Source: Sphingobium estronivorans (GTDB lineage: Bacteria > Pseudomonadota > Alphaproteobacteria > Sphingomonadales > Sphingomonadaceae). Taken from it: a stretch of DNA of 64,000 nucleotides. Every line of letters begins with the position of its first letter. The stretch's first letter is position 1. The DNA lies in the NCBI RefSeq assembly GCF_008692605.1, contig NZ_LFCT01000019.1, positions 60,555-124,554 of the forward strand, in the 5' to 3' direction. Below the pieces are notes generated by a model. That model made no database searches and was not told the DNA's origin. It worked only from the letters and a program-made list of their open reading frames with translations. This document shows, one piece after another, positions 25,299-33,198 of this stretch. The translations under genes were made by a program, and so were the position numbers.

Positions 25299-26141
25299 TC
25301 AGTACGGCACGTCGCCGATGATCGCGGCGCGCTCCATCTTTCGCGGGGCGGGCCAATAATCCATCACCGCATAATGCTGCGTGCTGCGATTATCCCAGAT
25401 CGCCACGCTGCCCGGCTTCCACCGGAAGCGCACCTGATATTCGGGGATCGACGCCTGGCTGATCAGATAGTTCAGCAGGTTGCTGGCGCCCGGCGTCTTG
25501 TCCAGACCGAAGCGGACATTGTCGGGGGTGTGGAAATTCGCGAAATGGGTGGTGAAGCTGCACACATAGAGCACCTTCTCGCCCGTCTCGGGATGGGTGC
25601 GGACGACGGGATGCTCGACCGGGGGATTCTCCGCCGCGAGCGCCGCGCGCGCCTCCGGGGCCATGGCCGCGCCGAACGAATGTTCGATGCTGTGCTTGGC
25701 GCGCAGGCCCTCGATGCGGCGCTTGATGTCGTCAGGCAGGTTCCGATAGGCTTCGACCATATTGACCCAGATGGTGTCGCCGCCCAGCGGGGGGCATTCG
25801 ATGCATCGCAGCACGCTGCCCATCGTCGGGTTTCTGCGCCACAGCCCGTCGGTGTGATAATTATTCTCGTAATTCTCCCGCTTGTCGCTGCGGTAGATCT
25901 GGACCAGTCCTGGGTTTTCGGGATCGCTGCCGGCGACGGGATGATCCTCCAGCTCGCCGAAACGCCGCGCAAAGGCGACATGCTCGGCGCGCGTGATATC
26001 CTGATCGCGCAGGAACAACACCCGATGCTTCAGCAACAGGTCCTTGATTTCGGCAAACAAGTCGGCGTCGCGGGACGCATCGCCCAGGTTCACGCCCGTC
26101 AGTTCGGCGCCGATGACCGCGCTCAACTGTTCGACCTGCAT
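25299..26141 (-). CDS. TauD/TfdA-family Fe(II)/2-oxoglutarate dioxygenase (copy 1)
   Basis: A 280-residue enzyme, close to the length of E. coli TauD (283). The iron ligands are H96 and D98 in YHTDG and H256 in TQHYAVMDY. R267 and R271 in PRKMER correspond to TauD R266 (2-oxoglutarate) and R270 (sulfonate), and H67 in EDHPV to TauD H70; this alignment is from memory. TauD releases sulfite from a sulfonate by hydroxylating the C-S carbon. Relatives such as RdpA and TfdA act on phenoxyalkanoates, so the family alone does not prove a sulfonate; the sulfite and sulfate genes nearby make it likely. The start at 26141 follows GGAGAG, and operator site 3 lies 90-120 bases upstream. First gene of the minus-strand operon. 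Confidence 0.9.
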   Translation of the reverse strand: MQVEQLSAVIGAELTGVNLGDASRDADLFAEIKDLLLKHRVLFLRDQDITRAEHVAFARRFGELEDHPVAGSDPENPGLVQIYRSDKRENYENNYHTDGLWRRNPTMGSVLRCIECPPLGGDTIWVNMVEAYRNLPDDIKRRIEGLRAKHSIEHSFGAAMAPEARAALAAENPPVEHPVVRTHPETGEKVLYVCSFTTHFANFHTPDNVRFGLDKTPGASNLLNYLISQASIPEYQVRFRWKPGSVAIWDNRSTQHYAVMDYWPAPRKMERAAIIGDVPY

Positions 26142-26230
26142 AGACCACTCTCCTTGACGCTGGCGCGGCGGCCAGGGCACGTCGGCGGCTTTTCCGCCTT
26201 CATCGCCCGGTGTAGCCGGAACGGTGGTCC

Positions 26231-26263
26231 GCTATTTCACATTTCGTGCCATTCTTTCCCCAT
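26231..26263 (-). promoter_or_regulatory. AraC/OruR-type operator, site 3 (upstream of TauD copy 1)
   Basis: Minus strand: GGGGAAAGAATGGCACG followed by AAATGTGAAATAGC. It shares AATGGCACG and AATGTG with sites 1 and 2, with one base fewer in the left half. It lies between the TauD start and the end of AraC copy 2. Confidence 0.58.
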
Positions 26264-26358
26264 TTCGCGCCAATGGCGGATGGGCGGCCACGGCTGAAGA
26301 CCCCGCACCCCATGAAAGGGAGGCGGATTGTCCTGCGCAAAAATGCCGTGAAATCGGG

Positions 26359-27423
26359 CTATCGCGCCCCGGACGCGTTCCCACTGGGCGGGGCCGTCGA
26401 GCGTTGGGCGTCACCGGGCTTCCCGATATGCTGCGCCCGCCACTGTTGTGGCGACATGCCGAATGTCTGCGCGTGCCAGCGGGTAAAGGCACCGGTCGAG
26501 GCATAGCCCAGCAGGTCGGCGACTTCGGTCACGCGCATCCGCGGATTGATGAGATATTGCATCGAAAAGCGCATGCGGGTGCGGTGCAGCAGGTCGCTGA
26601 AGCTCGTGCCCTCGACATCGAGCATCCGTTGCAGCGTGCGCACGGCGAGTCCCATCGACGCGGCGCATCGCTGGACCGTCGCCCGCCCGGACGAAAGGGA
26701 CAACAGGATCATCTGTTCGACATCCTGCGCGATCGTGCGCTGGTGCGGCAACGCGATTTCCATGAGGCCGTGCGCGTGGCGGGCCAGCGCCTGGTCAGCC
26801 CGTAGATTGGGCCGGTCCAGATCGCGGGCAGCTATTATCAGGCCATTGAATTCACAGTCGAACTGCGGATCGCAGCGAAACAGGCGGCCGACAATCGGCA
26901 TTTGCGGCGCGGGCGGCGCTTCGTGCGAAAAGCATACGGAAAGAGGCGACCAGCCGTCGCCGACGATGCTGAAGCACAGCCGTGCCAGCACGCCAAGGCC
27001 AAGGTCGGTCGATTGTCGCGTCGGTTCCGGCCCGTTCAAGGAAAATTCCTGGCGCAGCACGACCTCTTGCCCGATCCGGCGCATCTGTAGAACGAGATTC
27101 GAATTGATCCGGCCGATCGACTCTTGGAGCGCGTTGAGGACGTCTCCCAATGTCGGCTGATGCGCGATGACGAGGCTGGCCACGCCAAGGTCGGAGATCG
27201 CCCGTTCCTCCGCCATGCGCAAGCCCAGCGTGATGCAGCCCGTGAGGTCCGCGCTCTGTTCGAGCAGGTGGCGCAGCGCGCGCGTGGAAATCGGCTGTTC
27301 CGGGTGCGCCAGCAGTTCGGCCGAAAGCCCCGCTTCGCGCAGCAACGGGCCTGGATCGACCCCCAGCGATCGCATCGCGGAATCATATCCGGTCAGGGAT
27401 GCTGTGCGGACGAACTCCGTCAT
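26359..27423 (-). CDS. AraC-family regulator with OruR/PF12625-type N-terminal domain (copy 2)
   Basis: A 354-residue paralogue of the regulators at 14736 and 33199. The N-terminal sensor domain begins MTEFVRTASLTGYDSAMRSLGVDPGPLLREAGL. The C-terminal DNA-binding part includes VEGTSFSDLLHRTRMRFSMQYLINPRMRVTEVADLLGYASTGAFTRWHAQTFGMSPQQWR. It carries an extra Arg/Ser/Ala-rich tail of about 20 residues beyond its paralogues. It lies upstream of and co-directional with the TauD-BKACE operon, with operator site 3 in between, so it likely controls that operon. Unlike copies 1 and 3, it has no divergent oxidoreductase gene; its upstream neighbour is the yeiH-like gene. Confidence 0.92.
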   Translation of the reverse strand: MTEFVRTASLTGYDSAMRSLGVDPGPLLREAGLSAELLAHPEQPISTRALRHLLEQSADLTGCITLGLRMAEERAISDLGVASLVIAHQPTLGDVLNALQESIGRINSNLVLQMRRIGQEVVLRQEFSLNGPEPTRQSTDLGLGVLARLCFSIVGDGWSPLSVCFSHEAPPAPQMPIVGRLFRCDPQFDCEFNGLIIAARDLDRPNLRADQALARHAHGLMEIALPHQRTIAQDVEQMILLSLSSGRATVQRCAASMGLAVRTLQRMLDVEGTSFSDLLHRTRMRFSMQYLINPRMRVTEVADLLGYASTGAFTRWHAQTFGMSPQQWRAQHIGKPGDAQRSTAPPSGNASGAR

Positions 27424-27455
27424 ATTTCTCTCCCGCCGCGCGCTCCGGATGCGCC

Positions 27456-27488
27456 GTAAAAATCATTCCCATATAATGCGAAAAATAT
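27456..27488 (+). promoter_or_regulatory. Possible orphan AraC/OruR operator beside AraC copy 2
   Basis: CATATAATGCGAAAAAT on the plus strand resembles CATGAAATGAGAAAAAG of site 5 (13 of 17 by eye). It lies about 35 bases from the AraC copy 2 start, the same place and orientation as sites 2 and 4 beside their AraC genes. The left half is poorly conserved. Confidence 0.3.
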
Positions 27489-27511
27489 AAAGAGAGAGGT
27501 GGGTGGCGCGA

Positions 27512-28600
27512 TCAGCCCAGATGCAGCGCCGCGATCAGCGACAGGCTTATCGCGCCCAACACCAGCAGCGACAGGACGACCACCGCCGTCACGCGCCCCC
27601 CGGCCTTGGCGACGGTGCGAACATCGACGCCCAGGCCCAGCGCGGCCATCGAAACCACGGTCAGCAGGGTCGCGGCGCTGGCCAAAGGTGCAAGCGCGGC
27701 GTGCGGGATCAACCCCAGCGAGCGCGCGCCGGCCATCGCGAGGAAGCCAAGAATGAACCACGGCACCAGTTGATGGAGGGCGGGGCGCCGCGATTCCGGA
27801 TGATCCCCGGCAACGGCGCCCTGACCCCTGTCCTGAAGACGCGGGGCGAGGACAGAAAGCGTCAGGCACACCGGGCCAAGCATCAGCACGCGAACCAGCT
27901 TGACCAGCGTACCGATCTGGATCGCGGTCGCGCCCATCGGCGCGGCGGCGGCGATGACCTGCGGCACCGCATAGACGGTGAGCCCGGCAAGCGCGCCATA
28001 TTGCAAGCCGCTCAGATGCAGGCCGATGCCGAGCAGCGGCAGGCCCAATACGACCCCGACGCCAAGCACGGCGGTGAACGCAATCGCTGCGGCCACATCG
28101 TCGCCATCGGCGTCGATCACCGGCGCGACCGCCGCGATCGCCGAGTTGCCGCAGATCGAATTGCCGCACGCGATCAGCATCGCCATCCGCTTGGGCAGGC
28201 CAAGCGATCGCCCGATCGCAAAGCTCGCGCCGATCGCAAGGATCACGACCACGGCAATGCCGAGGATCAGCAATGGACCGGCGGCGATGATCGTCGCGGC
28301 GCTGACCGACGCGCCCAACAGAACCACGGCGGTTTCGAGCAGCATCTTCGCGCTGAAATCGATCCCGGGAAGCCAGCGTTGATGCGGCGTCCAGGCGGTG
28401 CGGATCGCGGTGCCGAGCAGGATCGCCAGCACCAGTGCTTCCAGCCAGACCTCTCCGACCAGCCATTGCTCGATGTGCGCCAGCGCGAAGGCGGCGCCCG
28501 TGACGCCGATGCAAAGCGTCAGCCCAGGCAATATCCGTTTGATCGAGGGCGCGCCGGTCATGCGATGAGAGGCGCTGGATGGCGGGGCAATCGTGGCCAT
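27512..28600 (-). CDS. YeiH-family (UPF0324) putative sulfate/sulfite exporter (1)
   Basis: A 362-residue integral membrane protein with about ten hydrophobic helices. Family blocks are LEALVLAILLGTAIRT, FSAKMLLETAVVLLGASVS, LIACGNSICGNSAIAAVAPVI and LVKLVRVLMLGPVCL. The family is annotated as putative sulfate exporters and in E. coli is encoded next to the LysR gene yeiE. Here a YeiE-like LysR gene is divergently placed at 28957, the same arrangement. Beside TauD-like enzymes it probably exports sulfite or sulfate released by desulfonation. Exact substrate specificity in the family is not firmly established. Confidence 0.88.
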   Translation of the reverse strand: MATIAPPSSASHRMTGAPSIKRILPGLTLCIGVTGAAFALAHIEQWLVGEVWLEALVLAILLGTAIRTAWTPHQRWLPGIDFSAKMLLETAVVLLGASVSAATIIAAGPLLILGIAVVVILAIGASFAIGRSLGLPKRMAMLIACGNSICGNSAIAAVAPVIDADGDDVAAAIAFTAVLGVGVVLGLPLLGIGLHLSGLQYGALAGLTVYAVPQVIAAAAPMGATAIQIGTLVKLVRVLMLGPVCLTLSVLAPRLQDRGQGAVAGDHPESRRPALHQLVPWFILGFLAMAGARSLGLIPHAALAPLASAATLLTVVSMAALGLGVDVRTVAKAGGRVTAVVVLSLLVLGAISLSLIAALHLG

Positions 28601-28956
28601 TTACGGCTTCCTTTGGATGTCGGCAAATATCGTTCGCCGCTGTTTCCTCCCATATCGGTCGCTTGGTCGATCAGCTCCAACGCAAGTTCATGCTTGTTTC
28701 GATCACTTGAACTTGTTGATTGTGCCGCGCGATCGATCGATTTGGATTGTTGGAATGACCATTATATTTGGTTGGACTTGCCGACGGTCGCCGATCACCC
28801 ACGACCCCGCCATGTCGGGAAGATTTTAGCGCTGGCGTCGGTCCACATCGATGGCGCTTTACCCGCCGCCGCTTTCGGTCGAAGGTGATGCCAGGAGGTC
28901 GAAAAGATGGACGATAGCTGCAACATGCCTATGGCGGCCGCGCCAAAGCCGATCGT
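28601..28956. promoter_or_regulatory. 356-bp divergent control region, yeiH-like / yeiE-like LysR
   Basis: This stretch is more AT-rich than its flanks and holds no gene I can support. It contains an inverted repeat, CAAGTTCA (28683-28690) and TGAACTTG (28708-28715), with a 17-base gap, about 80 bases upstream of the yeiH-like ATG. That is a plausible LysR binding region for repression or activation of the exporter. Promoters for both divergent genes should be here; I saw no clear consensus hexamers. Confidence 0.5.
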
Positions 28957-29838
28957 ATGACGCTCGAACAACTCCGCATCTTCGTCGGCGTCGCCGAGCT
29001 TGAACATATGACGCGTGCTGCGGAATCGTTGCATATCACTCAATCGGCGGCGAGTGCGGCGATCCGAACACTGGAGGAACGGCATAATGTGCCGCTGTTC
29101 CATCGGATCGGGCGGCGGATCGAGTTGACCGACGCTGGCCGCGCATTCCTTATCGAGGCGCGTGCGGTGCTCGGCCGCGCGGCCAGCGCCGAACGCGTGC
29201 TTGCCGAATTCGGGACACTGGAGCGCGGCACGCTGACGCTCGTCGCGAGCCAGACGATCGCCGGTTATTGGCTGCCCCCGCTTCTCGCACAATTTCGCCG
29301 ACGCTATCCCGGAATCGCCGTGACATTGTCCATCAGCAACAGCGAGCAGGCGGCGGATCAGGTGCGCGATGGGCGTGCAGAACTGGGCTTCATCGAAGGC
29401 CTGATCGACGATCCCGCGCTGGCCCGCTGGACGGTCGGTCATGACGACCTGGCGCTGGTCGGCTCCCAAGCCGTGACCGGCGCCATAGACAGCGAATGGC
29501 TGCGCTCGGTGCCCTGGGTGCTGCGCGAGGAAGGGTCCGGCACCCGCTCCACGTTCGAGGCGGCGCTCGCCCCGCTTGGCCTGACGCTCGCCGATCTGGA
29601 CGTGATCCTCACCTTGCCATCGAACGAGGCGGTCCGCTCGGCGGTCAATGCGGGCGCGGGTTATACCGTGATTTCGACTCTGGTCGTCGAGCCGTTGTTG
29701 CGCGCGGGGCGCCTGCGCCGCGCCGACTTTGCGCTGGAACCGCGGCCCTTTTACGGGCTGCGCCACAAGGAACGCTATCGCAACAAGACCGGCGACGCGC
29801 TCCTCGCATTGATCGACGGCAGCGCCATTACAGTCTGA
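28957..29838 (+). CDS. LysR-family regulator, YeiE-like
   Basis: A 293-residue LysR regulator. The winged helix-turn-helix is MTLEQLRIFVGVAELEHMTRAAESLHITQSAASAAIRTLE, followed by a co-inducer domain. Its SNSEQAADQVRDGRAELGFIEG and WVLREEGSGTRSTFE resemble YeiE/CbbR/CysB-like proteins. YeiE in enterobacteria is linked to sulfite responses, and sulfite or sulfate would be a natural effector here. It is divergent from the yeiH-like exporter, the classical LysR arrangement, and convergent with the gcdR-like LysR gene. Orthology to YeiE is judged from motifs and neighbourhood, not from a computed tree. Confidence 0.87.
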   Translation: MTLEQLRIFVGVAELEHMTRAAESLHITQSAASAAIRTLEERHNVPLFHRIGRRIELTDAGRAFLIEARAVLGRAASAERVLAEFGTLERGTLTLVASQTIAGYWLPPLLAQFRRRYPGIAVTLSISNSEQAADQVRDGRAELGFIEGLIDDPALARWTVGHDDLALVGSQAVTGAIDSEWLRSVPWVLREEGSGTRSTFEAALAPLGLTLADLDVILTLPSNEAVRSAVNAGAGYTVISTLVVEPLLRAGRLRRADFALEPRPFYGLRHKERYRNKTGDALLALIDGSAITV

Positions 29839-29860
29839 GCGGTCTTCACGGCCAGCTCGT

Positions 29861-30751
29861 TCAAGGCCCTTTGCCCAGGGCGTCGAGAATGGTCTCGACG
29901 ATGGGCGAGGGCGCGCCCCGATAGGCCAGCGCGAGATCGACACTGCCCGCAAAGTCGTCAATTTCGCGATAGCAGATCCCGGCGATGCCAAGATTGGCGA
30001 GCGAACGGGGCGCCAGCACCACGCCATGGCCGCTTGCCGCCATGCTCACGGCGGTCACGAAATCGCCCGTGTCGATGCAGGCGGGCCGGTTGTAGCCGCC
30101 CGCGCGCGCAAGATCGGTTATGGCCGTCGACAATGCAGCGCCGCCGCCGACTTGCGGGACGATGAAGATTTCCTCTTCCAGCGCGTCCGTCCCGATGACG
30201 TGGCGGTCGGCGAGAGGGTGGTTCATTCCGATCGCCAGCAGCAGCGGCTCGCTGTGCACGATCTGCGCGCGGATGTCGGGCGGATAGCTGTCGCGCGGGC
30301 GAATGAAGCCGACGTCCAGCCGCGCATCCGCGATCGCGGCGATCTGCTCGGGCGTTTCGATCGGCGCTGCGTGCAGTTCGATCTCGGGAAGGCGTTCCCG
30401 CACGGCGGCAAGCGTCCGCGTCAGCACGCCGCTCATGGCCGCCGAAAACACATAGCCCAAACTGGCGTGCCCGGCGGCGGCCTGGGTCGCAAGGCGGCCG
30501 ATCCTTTCCGCGCGGTCCAGCCCCGCGACCACCGCTCTCGCCTCGCGGAGGAAGATGAGACCGGCGGGCGTCAGGCGAACGGTCGCGCGGCGGCCGCGAT
30601 CCAGCAGGCGGCCGCCGATCACATCCTCTATCCGCTTCACCTGCGCGCTCAGCACCGACTGCGCGATATCGAGCCGTTCGGCCGCCCGACCGAAATGCAA
30701 TTCTTCGCCCAGAACGATCAGCGACCGCAGATGCTTGCTATCCAGTGCCAT
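29861..30751 (-). CDS. gcdR: LysR-family regulator of the glutaryl-CoA genes
   Basis: A 296-residue LysR protein with the HTH DSKHLRSLIVLGEELHFGRAAERLDIAQSVLSAQVKRIEDVIGG and a standard periplasmic-binding-like effector domain. It diverges from the gcdH-gcdG pair (92-base gap), the arrangement known for GcdR in Pseudomonas, which activates glutarate degradation. The gene symbol rests on that context; the sequence itself only shows LysR. The start at 30751 (MALDSKHLRS) is preferred over the ORF start because LysR proteins begin a few residues before this helix. Confidence 0.82.
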   Translation of the reverse strand: MALDSKHLRSLIVLGEELHFGRAAERLDIAQSVLSAQVKRIEDVIGGRLLDRGRRATVRLTPAGLIFLREARAVVAGLDRAERIGRLATQAAAGHASLGYVFSAAMSGVLTRTLAAVRERLPEIELHAAPIETPEQIAAIADARLDVGFIRPRDSYPPDIRAQIVHSEPLLLAIGMNHPLADRHVIGTDALEEEIFIVPQVGGGAALSTAITDLARAGGYNRPACIDTGDFVTAVSMAASGHGVVLAPRSLANLGIAGICYREIDDFAGSVDLALAYRGAPSPIVETILDALGKGP

Positions 30752-30843
30752 ATTTTGATCGCCTATAAAGATCAAAAGAACCGATAACATTGTTTGATCC
30801 GATCATGAAGCCTCGACAGGATACCGGCAATTGAGACGGAAGA

Positions 30844-32040
30844 ATGGGAATGGCGATGGCTGGCATGGGCAGTTTTGCGTGGGACGATCCTTTTCAGATG
30901 GAGGACCAGTTTTCGGACGAGGAGCGCATGGTCCGCGACAGCGCCCGCGCCTATGCGCAGGAAAAGCTCCAGCCCCGCGTGCAGGCGGCGTTCGCCGATG
31001 AATTGACCGATCCCGACATTTTTCGGGAGATGGGCGCGCTCGGCCTGCTTGGTCCCACGGTGCCGGAAATCTATGGCGGCGTCGGCGCGAGCTATGTCGC
31101 CTATGGCCTGATCGCGCGTGAAATAGAGCGGGTCGATTCCGGTTATCGGTCGATGATGTCGGTTCAATCCAGCCTCGTCATGTATCCGATCTTGGCCTAT
31201 GGTTCGGAAGAACAGCGCAAAAAATATCTGCCCCGGCTGGCAAGCGGGGAGTGGATCGGCTGCTTCGGGTTGACCGAACCCGATGCCGGATCGGATCCCG
31301 GCGGCATGCGCACGCGCGCGACGAAGATCGACGGCGGCTACCGGCTGAACGGCAACAAGACCTGGATTTCGAACGCGCCGATCGCGGATGTGTTCGTCAT
31401 CTGGGCCAAGTCCGACGCGCATGGTGGCGCGATTCGGGGGTTCGTCCTTGAAAAGGGGATGAAGGGCCTCTCGGCCCCCAAGATCGAGGGCAAGCTGTCG
31501 TTGCGGGCGTCGATCACCGGCATGGTCAACCTCGACGACGTGGAAGTCGGCGACAATGCGCTCCTGCCCGATGTGGAGGGGTTGAAGGGGCCGTTCGGCT
31601 GCCTCAACCGCGCGCGCTACGGCATCTCCTGGGGGGCGCTCGGCGCGGCCGAAGCCTGTTTCCACGCCGCCCGGCAATATGGCCTCGATCGCAAGCAGTT
31701 CGGGCGGCCGCTCGCGGCCACCCAGCTCTACCAGAAGAAGCTGGCCGACATGATGACCAACATCGCATTGGGACTTCAGGCGTCGCTGCGGGTCGGCCGG
31801 TTGATGGATCAGGGCCGCTTCGCGCCTGAAATGGTGTCGATCGTGAAGCGGGACAATGTCGGCAAGGCGCTCGATATCGCCCGCGCGGCGCGCGACATGC
31901 ATGGCGGCAACGGCATTTCCGGCGAATATCCGGTGATGCGGCACATGATGAACCTGGAAACGGTGAACACCTATGAAGGCGCGCACGACGTCCACGCCCT
32001 GATCCTTGGTCGGGCGATCACCGGCATCGCGGCGTTCTGA
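30844..32040 (+). CDS. gcdH: Glutaryl-CoA dehydrogenase
   Basis: About 398 residues of the acyl-CoA dehydrogenase family with glutaryl-CoA-specific blocks: [60 protein letters not shown] and [43 protein letters not shown]. The catalytic Glu is at about residue 378 in TYEGAHD. It oxidatively decarboxylates glutaryl-CoA to crotonyl-CoA. Several Met codons at the N-terminus make the exact start uncertain by up to seven residues. Its stop overlaps the CoA-transferase start (TGATG). Crotonyl-CoA could be continued by the ECH/HCDH fusion at 44750. Confidence 0.93.
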   Translation: MGMAMAGMGSFAWDDPFQMEDQFSDEERMVRDSARAYAQEKLQPRVQAAFADELTDPDIFREMGALGLLGPTVPEIYGGVGASYVAYGLIAREIERVDSGYRSMMSVQSSLVMYPILAYGSEEQRKKYLPRLASGEWIGCFGLTEPDAGSDPGGMRTRATKIDGGYRLNGNKTWISNAPIADVFVIWAKSDAHGGAIRGFVLEKGMKGLSAPKIEGKLSLRASITGMVNLDDVEVGDNALLPDVEGLKGPFGCLNRARYGISWGALGAAEACFHAARQYGLDRKQFGRPLAATQLYQKKLADMMTNIALGLQASLRVGRLMDQGRFAPEMVSIVKRDNVGKALDIARAARDMHGGNGISGEYPVMRHMMNLETVNTYEGAHDVHALILGRAITGIAAF

Positions 32041-33164
32041 TGGCCGGATCGCCCCTGGCCGGCATCAAAGTCGTCGAGTTGGCGCGGATTCTGGCCGGCC
32101 CCTGGGCGGGCCAGCTTCTCGCCGACCTCGGCGCGGAGGTGATCAAGGTCGAAGCGCCCGCCGGCGACGATACGCGCCGCTGGGGGCCGCCGTTCGTCGA
32201 CAATGGCGACGGGACAAGGGACGCGGCCTATTTCCATGCGGCCAACCGCGGCAAAAGCTCCGTGATCGTCGACTTCACGACGCCTGCGGGACAGGAGCAG
32301 GTACGCGCGCTGGTCGCCGACGCCGATGTGCTGATCGAGAATTTCAAGGTTGGCGGCCTTGCGAAATACGGTCTCGATCATGCCAGCCTGACCAGGATAA
32401 ACCCGCGCCTCGTCTATTGCTCGATCACCGGCTTTGGACAGGATGGCCCCTATGCCGCGCGCGCAGGCTACGACTTCATCGTGCAGGGCATGAGCGGCAT
32501 CATGGACCTGACCGGCGATCCGCAGGGACCGCCGCAGAAAATCGGGGTCGCCTATGCCGACATCATGACGGGCTTGTATGCGGTCATCGGCATCCAGGCC
32601 GCGCTGATGCAGCGTGTCTCGACAGGGCGGGGTCAGCATATCGACATGGCATTGTTCGACGTGATGGTCGGCACGCTGGCCAATCAGGCCATGAATTACC
32701 TGGTTTCGGGCGCCAGCCCTGTCCGGCTTGGCAACGCCCATCCCAATATCGTTCCCTATGAGACGTATCCGACCGCCGACGGCTGGTTCATCCTTGCCAC
32801 GGGCAACGACGCGCAGTTCGCGCGTGTCGCCCGGCTCCTCGACCTGCCGGACGATCCGCGCTTCCGCACCAACAGCGGCCGCGTCGAGGCGCGCGATGAA
32901 GTGAGCGGCGCGATCGCGGCTGCCACGCGGCGCTGGACGCGCGACGCCTTGCTGGCGGAACTCGAAGCCCTTGCCGTGCCCGCCGGTCCGATCAACAGCG
33001 TGGCCGACGCCCTTGCGGATCCGCAGATCGTGGCGCGGGACATGGTGCGCCCATACCGCCGCGCCGATGGGCAAAGCATTCCGGGGATTCGCACCCCGAT
33101 CCGCTTCTCGGAGGCGGCGCTCGCGCTGACAAACGCCTCACCCAGACTTGGTGACGTCTCGTAG
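32040..33164 (+). CDS. gcdG: CaiB/BaiF (class III) CoA-transferase, probable glutarate CoA-transferase
   Basis: A 374-residue family III CoA-transferase. The N-terminal half has PLAGIKVVELARILAGPWAGQLLADLGAEVIKVE and RGKSSVIVDF. The catalytic Asp is D145 in ARAGYDFIVQGMSG. It transfers CoA between acids through an Asp-CoA mixed anhydride. Direct coupling to gcdH and divergence from a LysR regulator copy the gcdR-gcdH-gcdG cassette of Pseudomonas, so glutarate activation is the likeliest role. In this neighbourhood a sulfonated or keto dicarboxylate cannot be excluded. It is convergent with AraC copy 3, with only about 34 bases between the stops. Confidence 0.88.
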   Translation: MAGSPLAGIKVVELARILAGPWAGQLLADLGAEVIKVEAPAGDDTRRWGPPFVDNGDGTRDAAYFHAANRGKSSVIVDFTTPAGQEQVRALVADADVLIENFKVGGLAKYGLDHASLTRINPRLVYCSITGFGQDGPYAARAGYDFIVQGMSGIMDLTGDPQGPPQKIGVAYADIMTGLYAVIGIQAALMQRVSTGRGQHIDMALFDVMVGTLANQAMNYLVSGASPVRLGNAHPNIVPYETYPTADGWFILATGNDAQFARVARLLDLPDDPRFRTNSGRVEARDEVSGAIAAATRRWTRDALLAELEALAVPAGPINSVADALADPQIVARDMVRPYRRADGQSIPGIRTPIRFSEAALALTNASPRLGDVS

Positions 33165-33198
33165 ATCAGGCAAAGCCTCTCGCGCGTTTCGCCGGGCG

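Noticed and set aside
25299..26141. TauD copies read as phenoxypropionate (RdpA/SdpA) or 2,4-D (TfdA) dioxygenases
   Set aside because: Sequence motifs alone allow it, but no chlorophenol or catechol genes are nearby, while sulfite dehydrogenase and YeiH exporters are. The sulfonate reading is preferred, not proved.
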